Part shown: piece after piece, positions 50,301 to 61,945 of the stretch
How positions within the stretch are numbered: position 1 is the first letter of the stretch
How the letters are laid out: every line of letters starts with the position of its first letter
Assembly: GCA_002245135.1 (NCBI GenBank)
Contig: NGBS01000319.1
Location: 1-64,000, forward strand
DNA length: 64,000 bases
DNA from: Proteromonas lacertae
Taxonomy: Eukaryota > Sar > Bigyra > Opalinata > Proteromonadidae
Reading direction: 5' to 3'
Translations under genes and position numbers: made by a program
Notes under the pieces: generated by a model
Database searches by the model: none
Told to the model about the DNA's origin: nothing
What the model saw: the letters and a program-made list of their open reading frames with translations, nothing else

Positions 50301-50675
50301 TGGAGATGAAGGAGTTGAAATAATATGTAAATATTTAAACAAATTTGTTTATTCATCATTAAATCTTTTAAGTATGTTATGAATTATATAATCTAAATAG
50401 ATATTGGAATGAGTGAAAAAGGATTAAAGATATTAATTGAAAGATTGAATGATTATATGCCATTGAAAGTGATAGATTTATCAGGAAATGAATTATGTGG
50501 AATAGAATTGAGATTAATGAAAGAAAGCAAAGAAGTATTTGATTGTTTAGATGAATTATCAATAACTGTAAAAGAAGATATAGATAAATCAGAATTAAAA
50601 TCATTTTTAGAAACATTTTCATCGATGGGAAGAATAAAGTTGGATGTATCAAAAGAATTCAAGGATGTTAAATAG
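47380..50675 (+). CDS. Pseudokinase with C-terminal LRRs (second gene)
   Basis: Eight exons (introns 47443-47468, 48349-48388, 48692-48723, 48904-48944, 49356-49385, 49557-49585, 50372-50400) give 1022 aa in exact phase. ATG 47380 begins MFFLKSLVDDILSFILPSNAE in a 63-nt first exon. The kinase-like domain (~70-290) has VVINNLKSSNIIY in place of HRDxKxxN and CDLFLN in place of DFG, but keeps VIWSIGCILYEMINKKLPF. It should therefore be inactive. RI-type LRRs follow (LQELELWNCHLTTHIIESF, LDLNGMNLNDESVILL, LDISDNKVDSNGVKYM, IDLNGNNISYHVLKL). It closely matches the decayed copy at 14465-15817, and its 5' end is duplicated at 45685-45820. Confidence 0.82.
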
Positions 50676-50801
50676 TTTAATATTGATAATAATCCGTCTT
50701 TGATTATCTTTTTGTTTATTTTGATACATTAGATACTAGAATGTTTAAAGTATAATTTTCCTCATTTTATTCAAAAAAATAGAAGAATAATTAATATATA
50801 A

Positions 50802-51789
50802 TTAACAATAATGATAATTAATTGGTTTGTAGTTTATACTTGACCAAAATACATCTTCATTTTCATCATTATTCATTCTATCATCATATTGATATGTCCA
50901 ATATCCTTCATACTTCAAATAAGGAATATTTAAATTTACTATCACACTTGGACTTGTCTGAGCATTATCACAACAATCATTTATAAAACTATTCAATTCT
51001 TTGTTTAGATCGATTCTATATATAACTTCATCATTATACATCAATATTAAACTTATTACATTTATTATATAGATAGATTCATTCTTTAATGTAAATTCAA
51101 AATTATAGGTGTAAGGTAATTTCGTATAAATTACATAACTACATAAGTATACTATACTTTCCTCTTTTTCTACATTCTTTTTGTCTTTCTTATAACACTT
51201 TTCATCGTATTCTCTATTACAACATATTCATCATATATTTATACTTTAGAAATTTCACTGTATCTATATTCTCTTTGTGTTTTTCTAAATAGGAGTGTTT
51301 CTTTAATAGTTTGATAAAATCTTTCACTAAAACTGTCAACAATCTCATTTTCTCATTTTTTTCACTAAATGAAGATAAAGCTCTTTCAAATGAATCTTCA
51401 CTCAATGATAATACGAATATCAACTGGATTAACTACTCATAAATAATACATTTAGCTTATACTGGTGGTAAGTAAGACTCTAATAGCTCAAATGGGTACT
51501 ATTCATATATACAAATGATAATATACCTTAGCAAAGTAGTATAAATGGATTAATGTCTTTGCAAACTCATAATCTACACTTAAAACACTTTCATCTAGTT
51601 TCAGATAAATATATATTTAAGTACTTCCACATAACATATTATTATTCAATGCCCTCTGTAAATAGTGGTTGCTACTATCAAAATTGTCTAATTCACTCAC
51701 TTCGTTTAAATATCGTAGTTTCAATATATATTCATTCACTCTCTTTCCAACTAATCAATAAAAAAAAAACTTTATATACTCGATATCAT
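50802..51789 (-). CDS. Unknown protein, 276 aa
   Basis: Six exons (51789-51780, 51750-51625, 51594-51527, 51498-51463, 51423-51245, 51213-50802) join in phase, sum to 831 nt and end at TAA 50802. The first half is helical (RVNEYILKLRYLNEVSELDN, EFAKTLIHLYYFAKYPFELL, ERALSSFSEKNEKMRLLTVL). The second half is beta-rich (IVYLCSYVIYTKLPYTYNFE, IPYLKYEGYWTYQYDDRM). There is no signal peptide or membrane helix. I do not recognise the family. The strong phase consistency over five introns argues that it is a real gene. Confidence 0.6.
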
Positions 51790-51967
51790 TGTATTTATGA
51801 ATATAAATCACTTTTTAAAGAAATGGGGTGTGAAAATTATATTCAAAGACCATATTCTTTAAAGTTGAAATAAAAACTCTTACAACATCATTTTATATGA
51901 AATTTAACCATCAACATAATTTCAAACAATAAAATATAGAGATTTTCTTTCAAAATTAATTAGAATT

Positions 51968-54435
51968 TTATGCATTTTCTTTATCAGCTTTTTCTTTCAA
52001 ATCTTTCTTTTCTTTCTTTTCAGCTATCTTTTTCACTTTATCAGCATTGTCTTTCTTTACTTTCACTTCTTCAGCTTCTTCTTCCTCTTCTTCTTCTTCT
52101 TTTAATTTATCAATTGCTTCATCTAATTCTTCGATTGTGATTTTACCATCTTGATTTGGTTGAATTTTATCCATTACACATTCTACATCATCATCAGTTA
52201 TATTACGATTTAAGGCGATTCTTAAAGCTTCTTTGATTTCATATCTTTCAGCTACACCATCTTTATTTTGATCTACTATTGGTTTTACTATTTTATCACT
52301 TTCTTCGATATCTTTTTCGATTTTATCAATTATTTTATTCACATGTTTATGTAATAATTTCGCATGTCGATAGGCGATTAATTCGGATAAAGTATTATCA
52401 ACTTTCTTTATTGGTAGAGTTTCATTTTGTTTCTCTTTCATATCGTCTAATTCTTCTCTTTCTAATGATACTGATGATGGTTTACTCAAAGCTAATACTT
52501 TCTCTAATGTGTCAGAATCAGCGATCTATTCATAAAATAATAATATATAAATATATTCATACAACTTCTGGAGCACTTTCTGGAGTTTTTAATACTCCTC
52601 CACCTACTTCTTTAAATAATTCTGTTTGTTCTCTTTCATTATCAATAAGTTCATTTTGTCTTCTTTTATCCTTTAACACATCTTCGATTGAAGGAGATGA
52701 AGATTCTTCTGCTACTACTTGGCTTACGACTGTATCAGTCATCTCACTAACAGCAGATAATAGATTCTTATTTATATTCTCAGGTTTAGCTGTGATTTGG
52801 AATGATCGAGATAAGATCAATAAAGACACTGGAATATTTCGAGTTATTGATAAATCTAACCATTGTTCCATTAGTTTTCGTAAACTTGTCTCTTCTAATC
52901 CTTCCCATTTCATTCCTCGCTCTTCACATGCTTCTTGCAATTCTTCCAATTCTAATTTATCTAATCCTTCATACATTATATCTTTATCATCAGCTTTGAT
53001 TGCTTTTATCTTATTTCGTAATTGGATTCGCAAAATACTATCAGGTCCATAGATGTTTGCACCCATATATCGGCATAATGCTACTAATTGAGATCGAGGC
53101 ATATTATCTAATGTTAAATCATCTTTGAATAGTTGAGATATTTCGATTATTTCATTCTCATCTACTAATTCACCATTTCGAGCTTTATTAATCATTGTTA
53201 ATAATTCTTCTGCTGTTGGTTTCTTCTTTATATCACTTTCCATCACATTCTTTGCCATATGTTCCATTGTATCTTGTAAGATTTGAGCGACTTTCATTCG
53301 AGTCTGTAATATCGTTTGTTCTCGATTTAATTTTTGATTTTGAGTTCGGAAACTTGTAGGTAACATGTTAGGGAAAAACATCAAAAAGAATGGTAAAGTG
53401 AATTCTAAAAATGGAACTACTATAAATAAACTAAAAGGAACCATTCGAAAAGCATCAGCATAAGCTTGAGCTAATCTCTTAGATTCTCTTCTGGTTAATT
53501 CATATCCTTTTATCTTTCGAATTGCTAATTTTGTACCCATTTTCATATCATTACCAAATACTTTACAGTTTAACCATAAATGCTGTAATCCCACTTTCAC
53601 TGGTCGGAATAACGTACATAACTCTAACCAACCGTCATGTGGACTTTTGAAACATAACATTAATATATCACCAAATTTCTTTATAAAATCTAAGGCTTTT
53701 TCTACTATTTTGTTTTTCTTTGAATTTTCTTTGGATTTCTTTGTTACTACTGTTGTTGATTCTGTTGTTTTAATCTCTACTGGTTTTACTTTGATTGATG
53801 TGTCTATTTTTACATCATTACTAGACAATGATGGTTTTGACACTGATTCAGTGGATTTTGGAGTGTTTGTGATTATTTCTTCTGCTTTCTTTACTGGTTC
53901 TTGAGTTTCTACTTTTGCTTCTACTGGTGCTTCCTTCTGTTTCTTTGATTTTGATTCTTTTGGCTTTTTTGTTTCTTTCTTCTTGGATTCTGTCTTATTT
54001 GGAGTATTTTCAGATGTATTAACGGCAGCTTTCTTTTTTCCTGATCTTTTAGCTTTTTTGCCTTTTCCAGCTGACTATATAAATAGAATAATAACAATTA
54101 TAAATATACCCCTCCTGCTGCAGCTTTATATAAGGGGGTTGTTGTTGACTATTCGAATCAATAATTAATAAAATGTAAAATACAATAAAACGTTGATTTT
54201 CTAACGATAAAACAAATGGAGTTGTTGATCTGAAAAATGGTGAGTCATTTCCATTTACATTACTCTATTAGCATAAAATCCAGTTAAAATACGTGAATAA
54301 GTCTTACAGATAACTCTTTGACAAATACTATAAATTATTAGAGCAATAAGGTATACTTGGCGAAGTCTTGGATAACAATAGGTCTGCACTTCTAGCTAGT
54401 GTATGTTTTATTGCAAATCTAGAGGATGATAACAT
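51968..54435 (-). CDS. LETM1: LETM1 mitochondrial inner-membrane protein
   Basis: Six exons (54435-54357, 54327-54293, 54264-54184, 54148-54110, 54074-52563, 52525-51968) give 767 aa. The start encodes a classic mitochondrial presequence (MLSSSRFAIKHTLARSADLL, Arg/Ser-rich, no acids until Asp18). A Lys/Pro/Ser-rich linker is followed by the LETM1 core: GDILMLCFKSPHDGWLELCT, LAIRKIKGYELTRRESKRL, and one membrane helix MVPFSLFIVVPFLEFTLPFF. The ribosome-binding-like domain reads LTLDNMPRSQLVALCRYMG, LEELQEACEERGMKWEG, LRKLMEQWLDLS. The C-terminal EF-hand part contains DQNKDGVAERYEIKEA and QPNQDGKITIEELDEAI. It supports K+/H+ or Ca2+/H+ exchange and mitochondrial volume control. Its presence implies a true mitochondrion-like organelle with an inner membrane. 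Confidence 0.93.
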
Positions 54436-54505
54436 TTTCTCAAAATTCAAATTTTTAATTCTATTTTGAATAATTCAATTCTATATTGAAAATAATCAAT
54501 TTCAC

Positions 54506-56679
54506 ATGAAAATAAGTGAAGATTACGGTGGTAACGGGTATATATTGAATTATAATTTATTATAGAATAATATTGCAATTAGTAGAAGCAGGATATGGAG
54601 ATATCAGCTTTAATATTAATGAGACAGTTATTCAAAGTGTCAAATCCATTTTATCAATGAGAAATCCTATTTTTAAACAATTAATACAGGATTCAAAAGA
54701 CGAAAAAGTAATCACACTGAATTTATCAGTTACTTCAGATGTATTTATAGAAATAGAAAAATATTATGGTGGAGGTAAAATAATAGTGGATGAACATAAT
54801 ATAATGGATATAATAAAATTCTGTTACTTTTATGAGGAACATAACCTATTCCAAAGATGTAAACACTATATTGTTAGTCATATGACCTATGAATTAATGT
54901 TGGAAGTTTTAAAATTTATATCACTTATCCAAACAAAAGAATTTGGAAATGTTAAAACTGATTTTGATCATTACTACCAGCTACATAGTTATATGTATTT
55001 TAATAATAATATATACCTCAATTTTGATGTAGAAAGCCTTGAATACATATTATCACTTCAGCATATAATAATAAAAAGTGAAAATTATTTATTGGATAAA
55101 GTAGTAGAATATTATGATAAAAAAGATGAGAATAAATCCGAAAATCAAATATTATTTCGATATATCAATTTACAAGCATTAGATATGAACCAATTAAAAC
55201 CAAAAATAATGAAATTATTACTAGCTTCAATACCGAATGATGATGAAAATAATAATAATAATAATACAATAAATATTATTGAAAGATATTATTTTCAACC
55301 TCCTGAAACTATTGATAATAACTTAAGAGAGATATTGTTGCAGAATTATATTAAAGATTATCCTATATTATATATTGATTGTGATAAACTACATTATTAT
55401 GAATATAAAGAAGAGATAATAGAATTACTAAGAAATACAAATGATATGAAGATGAAGATTATTTTAGTATTGATAATAATGGAGTTAAAATATGAATTAG
55501 AGGATAATATTCAATTGAAAATACGTTCAGATCTGTTATTAGAATATAATAAATGTGATAATGAAAATGAAAAAGATACAATAGTGAAATGTTTAACTTA
55601 TTTTATAAATGACTGTATATATAATTTATATCTATTTTTATTATTAGTTGAAATTGTTAAAAGTATATCAAATGTAAATGGTAATGAAATAATATATAAA
55701 TTAATGAATAATAAAGACAATATAGATAGTGAATTATACAATGAAATATTAGAATATTGTAAATCACAAGTTGAAACTGAAGAAGACTATCAAAATATAA
55801 TAAAATATGTAAAAATAGATGAAGTGAGAAGAAATATAGTTACTCAACAATTGACAGTGTTTAATTACAATCAAAATGAATGTAGTTACTTTATAAATGA
55901 TAATATTGAGTTAATTCCTGAATGTGATGGTTTATTCTGTCATTTTACTATTACTCCTGAATTACCAGATGGATTATCTATTGATTATAATACTGGTGTA
56001 ATTAGTGGAAAAGGTAAAGTTGGAATACAACCAAGTACATTCTTAATACAATGTACAAATAGTGTTCAATGTTTGTTCTATTCATTACAGTTAGAAATAA
56101 TTGATTGTCGTTTTATAAAGAGTAATAAAAGTAATGATATTTTAATCAAAAATAATTCTCATATTATTACAAAATTCAAATCTGAGTCAGCATTTTCTTA
56201 CTGTTTTCTGAATATTAAACTCACTGAATCATTCAAATATGAAATCACTTATAAAAGTCTTACTTGTGGATGTATTATGTTTGGTATAACAAAATCAAAC
56301 AATTTGAAAGATTCAGAATTATATAGAGATGACTATAATTCCTATACAATTAGGTTTGGCTTGAATTCTGGTAGATTATTAGGAATAGGAATGAATAATA
56401 ACAATAGTATATGTATAGATGATGGAGGAACACTGATTCAAAATGATAAACCAACTGAAGAGTTAAACATTTTTAACAGATTTTAAAAATTTCAATGGAG
56501 CTATCTATAAGATTATATATGATATGAAGAACAAAGTGATTGGAGTTGAATACAATAATAATAAAAGGAATACAACAATGTTTGAAAATGTTGAATCTGA
56601 AAATGAGATATATACACCTTTCGTTGTATTGACTAGTGTTAATGATAGTGTTGAATTATTATCAATTAATAAAGAATAG
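54506..56679 (+). CDS. BTB / He_PIG / SPRY-like multidomain protein
   Basis: Exon 1 54506-54537, 28-nt intron, exon 2 from 54566. A BTB-like N-terminus (GDISFNINETVIQSVKSILS, FIEIEKYYGGGKIIVDEHN, IIKFCYFYEEHNLFQRC) leads to BACK-like helices and a long helical middle. A He_PIG immunoglobulin-like module reads ITPELPDGLSIDYNTGVISG. The end is SPRY-like: CGCIMFGITKSNNLKDSELY, YTIRFGLNSGRLLGIG. The main frame closes at 56486, but a shift of one base near 56465-56485, amid T and A runs, opens 65 more codons (NFNGAIYKIIYDMKNKVIGVEY to LLSINKE) that complete the SPRY pattern and end at TAG 56677-56679. I take the longer extent as the gene and the break as a probable indel. Confidence 0.68.
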
Positions 56680-56769
56680 ATATTGACATTTATTTTTTGT
56701 TTAATTCAATTTAAAAAAACACAAATGTAGTGTCTTTAGTGTTAAATTGAATACTATATTTTATTTAAT

Positions 56770-57530
56770 TTATTTACATATCGCATAACTTGAAAATACG
56801 GTAAATAACTTCCTAAACCATACATTTTGGCTTTTATGAAATGAAAGGTAATACAATGCTTTATATGGAAATGGATTTAAATTTACTATATAATTACCTA
56901 CACCATTCCATAAAGTAGTAATCATTTCAATAGGACCACTGAATTTACGATATATTGGTAAAGATTCCAGTGTATATAAAGTTGTACTCTCTGGCAATAA
57001 TGTCATAGCTTCTAATACAATTTGATATGCTGCAATATGATTTGGATGGTTTGAAATACCTTGAGCATCAAAAGTAATTATATTTGGTATGTCAAATTTG
57101 TTTATAAACTCTGTAACTAGAAACGATCCATGTTGTATATTCCATTGACTCTGCATTCCATCTTGTAATAATGTATCATCAAGAATACTCATATGATCCT
57201 CTCTTATATGGATATATTTTCCTAGCGCTCTTAATTCTTTTATTCTTTGATGACCATATCCGTCGGCATTTCCACAACTTAGACAGAGTATGTAGATATC
57301 TGCTCCTTTCTCTTGTAACATTTGTAAAGTTGGTACCTATCAACTTAATAAATGCAAATATATACAAAGAACATGGATTCATCATCAGGATGAGCAATTA
57401 CCAAAACATACTTTTGATTCTGTAATTGATATTCTGGTGACATAATTGCTTTAGCAACATAGATCATTACAAAAGCAAATATGATCGTTGTAATCAAAAA
57501 GGTGAAGAGAATAACCAAAAATATAATCAT
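56770..57530 (-). CDS. PIGL: GlcNAc-phosphatidylinositol de-N-acetylase (PIG-L)
   Basis: Exons 57530-57366 and 57336-56770 encode 243 aa. An N-terminal membrane anchor (MIIFLVILFTFLITTIIFAF) precedes the LmbE-like Zn2+ hydrolase domain, with metal ligands in VIAHPDDESMFF and SNHPNH. Typical family text is LCLSCGNADGYGHQRIKELR, NIITFDAQG and TLYTLESLPIYRKF. It carries out the second step of GPI-anchor synthesis, removing acetyl from GlcNAc-PI on the cytosolic face of the ER. ATG 57530 is chosen because the preceding in-frame codons (TTG TAC ACC) are not starts. It is head-to-head with NSE1, 55 bp between start codons. Confidence 0.93.
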
Positions 57531-57585
57531 GGTGTACAAAAATAATTTTCATAAACCTATTTTAATAATTCTTTTTTTGCTTAAT

Positions 57586-58331
57586 ATGAGTGAATATACA
57601 GAGGGTCATAAAGATTTAGCCCAATTTTTGTTTGTATTAACTATTTATAAACATATCTAGGTTTATTGCGCTGTAGAAGAGAAAGTATTACAGAATGTTT
57701 ATGACAGCTATATGAAAGTGAAGTGTAGTATGTACGTATTGAATTATTTTGTAGATAATGATTCACTGGACGAAGCAATTAATAAAATAGAGAAAAAGTT
57801 AGAGGATTTAAATTTTGGTATTGCTAAGAAATTCAAATATAAAGGTGATAAATTCTATGCTTTATATCCTGAATCTACATTAACTACAATCACTGTTAAT
57901 AAAGAATATCAAGAGTATTTTTTTATTTCACATAATATATATATATATGTAATAGAAAAACTTCAATTTTAACAGATATACTAGAAATAATTTATGAATC
58001 ATGGAAAAGTGATTATTCTTGGAATATGACTGTAAATGATATAAAAGCAACTTTAGCTGAAAAAAGAGAAAAATTGAGAGAAGATTTAGTTCAAGGATAT
58101 ATTGATGAATTTGTTATTTCATTGTGGCTTTATCAACAAGATGAAAATATAACAGTTGGAATTAGATCCATATTGAATTTTCCTGATTTGTTTGATAATT
58201 GTGAAGCTTGTCAAAAAACAGTAGCAGGTGAAACATATTGTCCAAATTGTGGTTGTTTTTATCATTTTCAGTGCAAAATGAGGGCTTGTATTAAATGTAG
58301 TAAACAATTTGAAGATAATAATAGTCAGTAA
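57586..58331 (+). CDS. NSE1: SMC5/6 complex subunit NSE1
   Basis: Exons 57586-57633, 57661-57914 and 57956-58331 encode 225 aa. Winged-helix repeats (HKDLAQFLF, INKIEKKLEDLNFGIAKKF, ISLWLYQQDENITVG, IRSILNFPDLF) end in a variant RING: CEAC-x9-CPNCGCFYHFQC-x6-CIKC. NSE1 pairs with NSE3 (MAGE) and NSE4 in the SMC5/6 complex and acts as a ubiquitin ligase in DNA repair. Length and layout match the family. Confidence 0.88.
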
Positions 58332-58430
58332 CTTTATATGTATATGTTATAACATCTCATTTATGTTTTTTCTTGTTTTTTGTATTTCAAAATATTTGTT
58401 CGTTTCAAGTAGTTTTTTATTTAAATTTAA

Positions 58431-58811
58431 ATGGGAAGTATATTTTCATCTGAACCTGTTGATTCTATTCAAACGGATAAAAAGGCTATAACAAAGAAAA
58501 TCAAAACTAAAGAAATACCAGAACCTAAAGAAGTACCTACTTTTGTTCCAATTGTGTCGGCTTATGAAGGAAGTGTTTATAAATCACCAGAAAATCCTAA
58601 AGATTATCGATTCATAGCTACTTATGAGAATAATCTCCAATTGAAGAGTATTTTCTTATATATTGATTTATAAATAGGAAATGAAGTAGTATTGGTTAGA
58701 AAAGGTCCTAAAAATACGAATAAGCTTGTTTACTTCAGAAGAGAACCCCAAGATGTAGTTGATCAACCACCAGAACAGTATGTAGAATCTATGTTTGCTG
58801 CACCATCATAA
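58431..58811 (+). CDS. Small putatively N-myristoylated protein
   Basis: Exons 58431-58647 and 58678-58811 encode 116 aa. The start MGSIFSSE fits an N-myristoylation signal (Gly2, Ser6), so peripheral membrane association is plausible. A Lys/Pro-rich linker (KKIKTKEIPEPKEVPTFVPI) is followed by a short folded part (YEGSVYKSPENPKDYRFIAT, NEVVLVRKGPKNTNKLVYFR). Family not recognised; exon phases and composition support a real gene. It converges with the 5-phosphatase gene. Confidence 0.6.
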
Positions 58812-58980
58812 TAGTTCTGACTATACCAATAGAATAGTTTATTTAGATAATTTAGCTTACATTTTTGTTTTTTGTAATTATGTTCATTTTGCTTTTTGTT
58901 TAATGAATACTATCTTTAAAAACACACAATAAACAATATATAATATTATTAGTTATTTTTATATATATATTTTTATTTTA

Positions 58981-61286
58981 TTATTCATCTGGAACAAAAT
59001 CCTCAGGTTCACAGGTAATAAAGAACAAAACAATTGAAGTAGCTATTTCTTGTGCTCTACTAGCTTCTTTAGACAATGTACTGGAAGTACTAGGAGGAAC
59101 CATCAAAGCATTAGCAAAGATCATAGCAATAATATCAGAACTCAATTCATTATCTTCAATACTTAATAACTCACGTAAAAATATGATAATGTATAAGAAA
59201 ACATTATAATGTGTTGGTGGAATATCTTCACAAAAATCAGAACTCCAAAATCCCATTCTTTCAGGATCTACTGGTTTAGTTGGAATAACTTTCCATGGTA
59301 CAACATAATTATTCAATGAAGTTAAGAATTCAATTAAAACATCAGCCATTGCATGAACATCTACATTTTCAGGGAAATCTTCACTCACATCTAATGCTTC
59401 TCTAATTGCAGCTGAATCTTCATCACTTCCATGTCCAGTGAATAATCCTTTCACATGTTTACCATGTTGATAGATATAATCAACAATTCTGTATAATTCT
59501 TTAGGGATATTTAAGACTGGTTTCATATCTAATGTTACAGGTGGACTGAATCTAACTGGACCTTCAGTTCTAATTAATTCATCAATTGTTGAACCGAAAC
59601 ATGATTTCATATATTGACCTGTTATACTAATGAAGAAATCTCTACCTCTTTCAGTTCTTAAGATTAATATATCTTCTAAAGAATCAACTCCACTGTTTAG
59701 ATCTTGTGCTGTATTTCTATCAACAAATACAGTGATAGATAATTCACAGGATTCGCCTGGTAAGATTAATCCATAAGATGGTTCTATTTTTAACCATTGT
59801 TTACAGAAATGTGGATCTTCTAATTTATTAACAAAATGATATTTAGCTGGAACATTACCAACATTTTCAATAACCACTTTTTGAGTTGATTTTTCATAAT
59901 ATTTAACATCAGAGAAATTCAATACATCTCTATTCACTTTGATTTGTGGCATTTGTGAGTTTTCAAAACTGTCCATCTTTCTCAATATACTATCTCTCAC
60001 TTCATTCATCTTCTGTTTAATCACATTACGGATTGTTACTGTAGTTGTACAATAAACAGGCTTATGATCAGATGCTTTTAAATCAAAGCTACAACCATAT
60101 TCTAATGACTTCATATGGGATGGATCTGATCCATTCGCACATCTCCATTGTACTCTATCACACCAAGCTGGAGCTCTCTTTGGTTTTTCAGGTCTTTGTT
60201 CATATTTATCAGTTAATGGTTGGTATTTATAAGTTGGAGCAAATGCTATTTTTGGTTCATAAAAGTCTTCAAATGCTAATTTTGCTTCTTTACTTACTAT
60301 TAATTGATCTTTTGCTAATAAAGTCTCCATATCATGTTTTTCTAATCTTTCAAATACAGCATCGGTTGATAAATCAGTAGTAATACGATAGTTCAAATCA
60401 CCAAGCCAAACTACTATATCATGATCTAATATCTTATAATTCTTTCCATCTTCATCGACTGTCTCAAACACTGTTTTATCAATAATTGTATGGTAATTTG
60501 CATTTCTTTCATTTACTTTCTTACGATCAGCTGCTAAGTGAGAACAGATAAAGCACATTGGAGTATTTTTAATATTCATTCTTATACAAGATGCACCTTT
60601 ATTACCCATCAAACCTAACAAGCCTACAGCTGTATTGACAGACTCTATGTCTGTGATAGAATCCACTAATTCGTTCTTTACGTAAATACCTAAGAATACA
60701 CCAACTAAATAAATGCTGTCTATGTAACTGTAATTTTCACCTTCTTTATTTAAACATTCTTGGAGTTTGTCAATCCATTGATGTGATCTTTCTTCACTTT
60801 CCATGGCTAATACGACTGTTGCTGCGGTTAAATCTACCATTTCTTCGAAACCTATTATATATATATCAGCATCTGGCTTGCCACTAGGTGAACCTTTCAC
60901 TAACCATGGGTATGGATCTTCCTTTATTTTTTTACCATTAATATTCCATGTACCTATGAACATCTTATAATTTTCGAATTTGGTGTATTCACCTTCTCTT
61001 CTCTTTAGTTCCTTCTTAATCCAATCTTTTTTGATAAAATCATCAATCTAGATATTAATAAAATGCAATAATTATATACATCTTCGTTTGATTTGTTATA
61101 ATTAGCATCAACATAATCGTATTTTGCTGGATGGATCAATTTTTCTGGAACTTCCTCTCTTGGTGGTGGAACTGGAATTCTAAAAACAATAAAGCATCAA
61201 ATATACTCTTGTAAATCTGTATCTTCATCTTCTTCATCCTCCTTTTGAGGGTTTAATTCTTCGTCTTTATTCTTTTTGCCAAACAT
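58981..61286 (-). CDS. OCRL/INPP5B-like inositol polyphosphate 5-phosphatase
   Basis: Three exons (61286-61207, 61179-61080, 61047-58981) give 748 aa. The 5-phosphatase domain has TWNINGK (~93), VWLGDLNYR (~276), PAWCDRVQW (~352) and SDHKPVY (~383), the catalytic and Mg2+-binding motifs. An ASH domain follows (FSDVKYYEKSTQKVVIENVG, FCKQWLKIEPSYGLILPGES), then a RhoGAP-like domain (VLNIPKELYRIVDYIYQHG, GLFTGHGSDEDSAAIREALD). This is the OCRL/INPP5B order. It dephosphorylates PI(4,5)P2 on endosomes and Golgi. The RhoGAP part lacks the arginine finger at the usual EGxFR position, as in OCRL, so it is probably non-catalytic. No N-terminal PH domain; instead ~90 charged residues. Confidence 0.92.
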
Positions 61287-61390
61287 CACTTATTCAGTCC
61301 TTTATCTAAATTAGGATTCTATCCAATGAAAATCAAGATATTTTAGGCTTGAAGGCTTGTTTTAAATTGATTTGTAATTTTTATAAAATA

Positions 61391-61878
61391 ATGGTATGTA
61401 GAATCAATTATTATATACTATAAACATATATATCACTCATCCATATTTTTATCTATTCATTAATACTATTTAAATAGATATTTGTTTCATTTTTCAAAAG
61501 TTTGGAAGGTAAAGAAGTAATCGTAGAACTAAAAAATGATATTGCAATTCGTGGAACGTATTAACTAGAATATATCATCTATTAGTTTAATAGCAGTTGA
61601 TCAATACTTAAACTTCAAATTAGGTGCAGTTAGTGTTGTAGATTCAGCCAAATACCCACAATTTGTATTTATTATAATTGTAATGTAATATAATAGTTAT
61701 CAATAAAGAATTGCTTTATAAGAGGATCAGTTGTTAGATATGTCCAAGTACCCTCAGAATACGTTGATACAGAATTACTAGAAGATATATCCTTTGAATT
61801 ATGTACTTTTAATCAATTATTTCACCTTAATTATGATTTTAAGCAGCTAGAAAAGAAGAATCACAAAATAATAAGTAA
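61391..61878 (+). CDS. LSM2: U6 snRNA-associated Sm-like protein LSm2
   Basis: Five exons (61391-61393, 61478-61557, 61586-61664, 61697-61786, 61843-61878) encode 95 aa, the same length as human LSM2. Text parallels LSM2 along its whole length: VSFFKSLEGKEVIVELKNDI, LIAVDQYLNFKL, the Sm2 motif SIKNCFIRGSVVRYVQVP and LLEDAARKEESQ. It is part of the nuclear LSm2-8 ring on U6 and the cytoplasmic LSm1-7 decapping ring. The first exon is only the ATG, followed by an 84-nt intron, the longest here. The last intron (61787-61842) is U12-type with apparent AT-AA ends. Divergent from the 5-phosphatase gene (104 bp gap). Confidence 0.94.
61787..61842 (+). other. U12-type intron with AT-AA ends in LSM2
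   Basis: Donor ATATCCTTTGAA, branch-like CACCTTAATTA, end GATTTTAA followed by GCAGCTAGA. Phase 0 on both sides. The spliced product ELLEDAARKE matches the invariant DAARKE-type end of LSM2, which fixes both boundaries. Using the AG one base further would break the frame. Confidence 0.8.
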
Positions 61879-61945
61879 ATTTAGTTTAATATATATATTA
61901 ATTTTGTTATTCTTTTTGTGTATTTAGATGTATATTTGATGTTTA

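Noticed and set aside
52279-53052. Plus-strand frames opposite LETM1
   Set aside because: They are antisense shadows of a strongly conserved coding exon, with hydrophobic low-quality composition.
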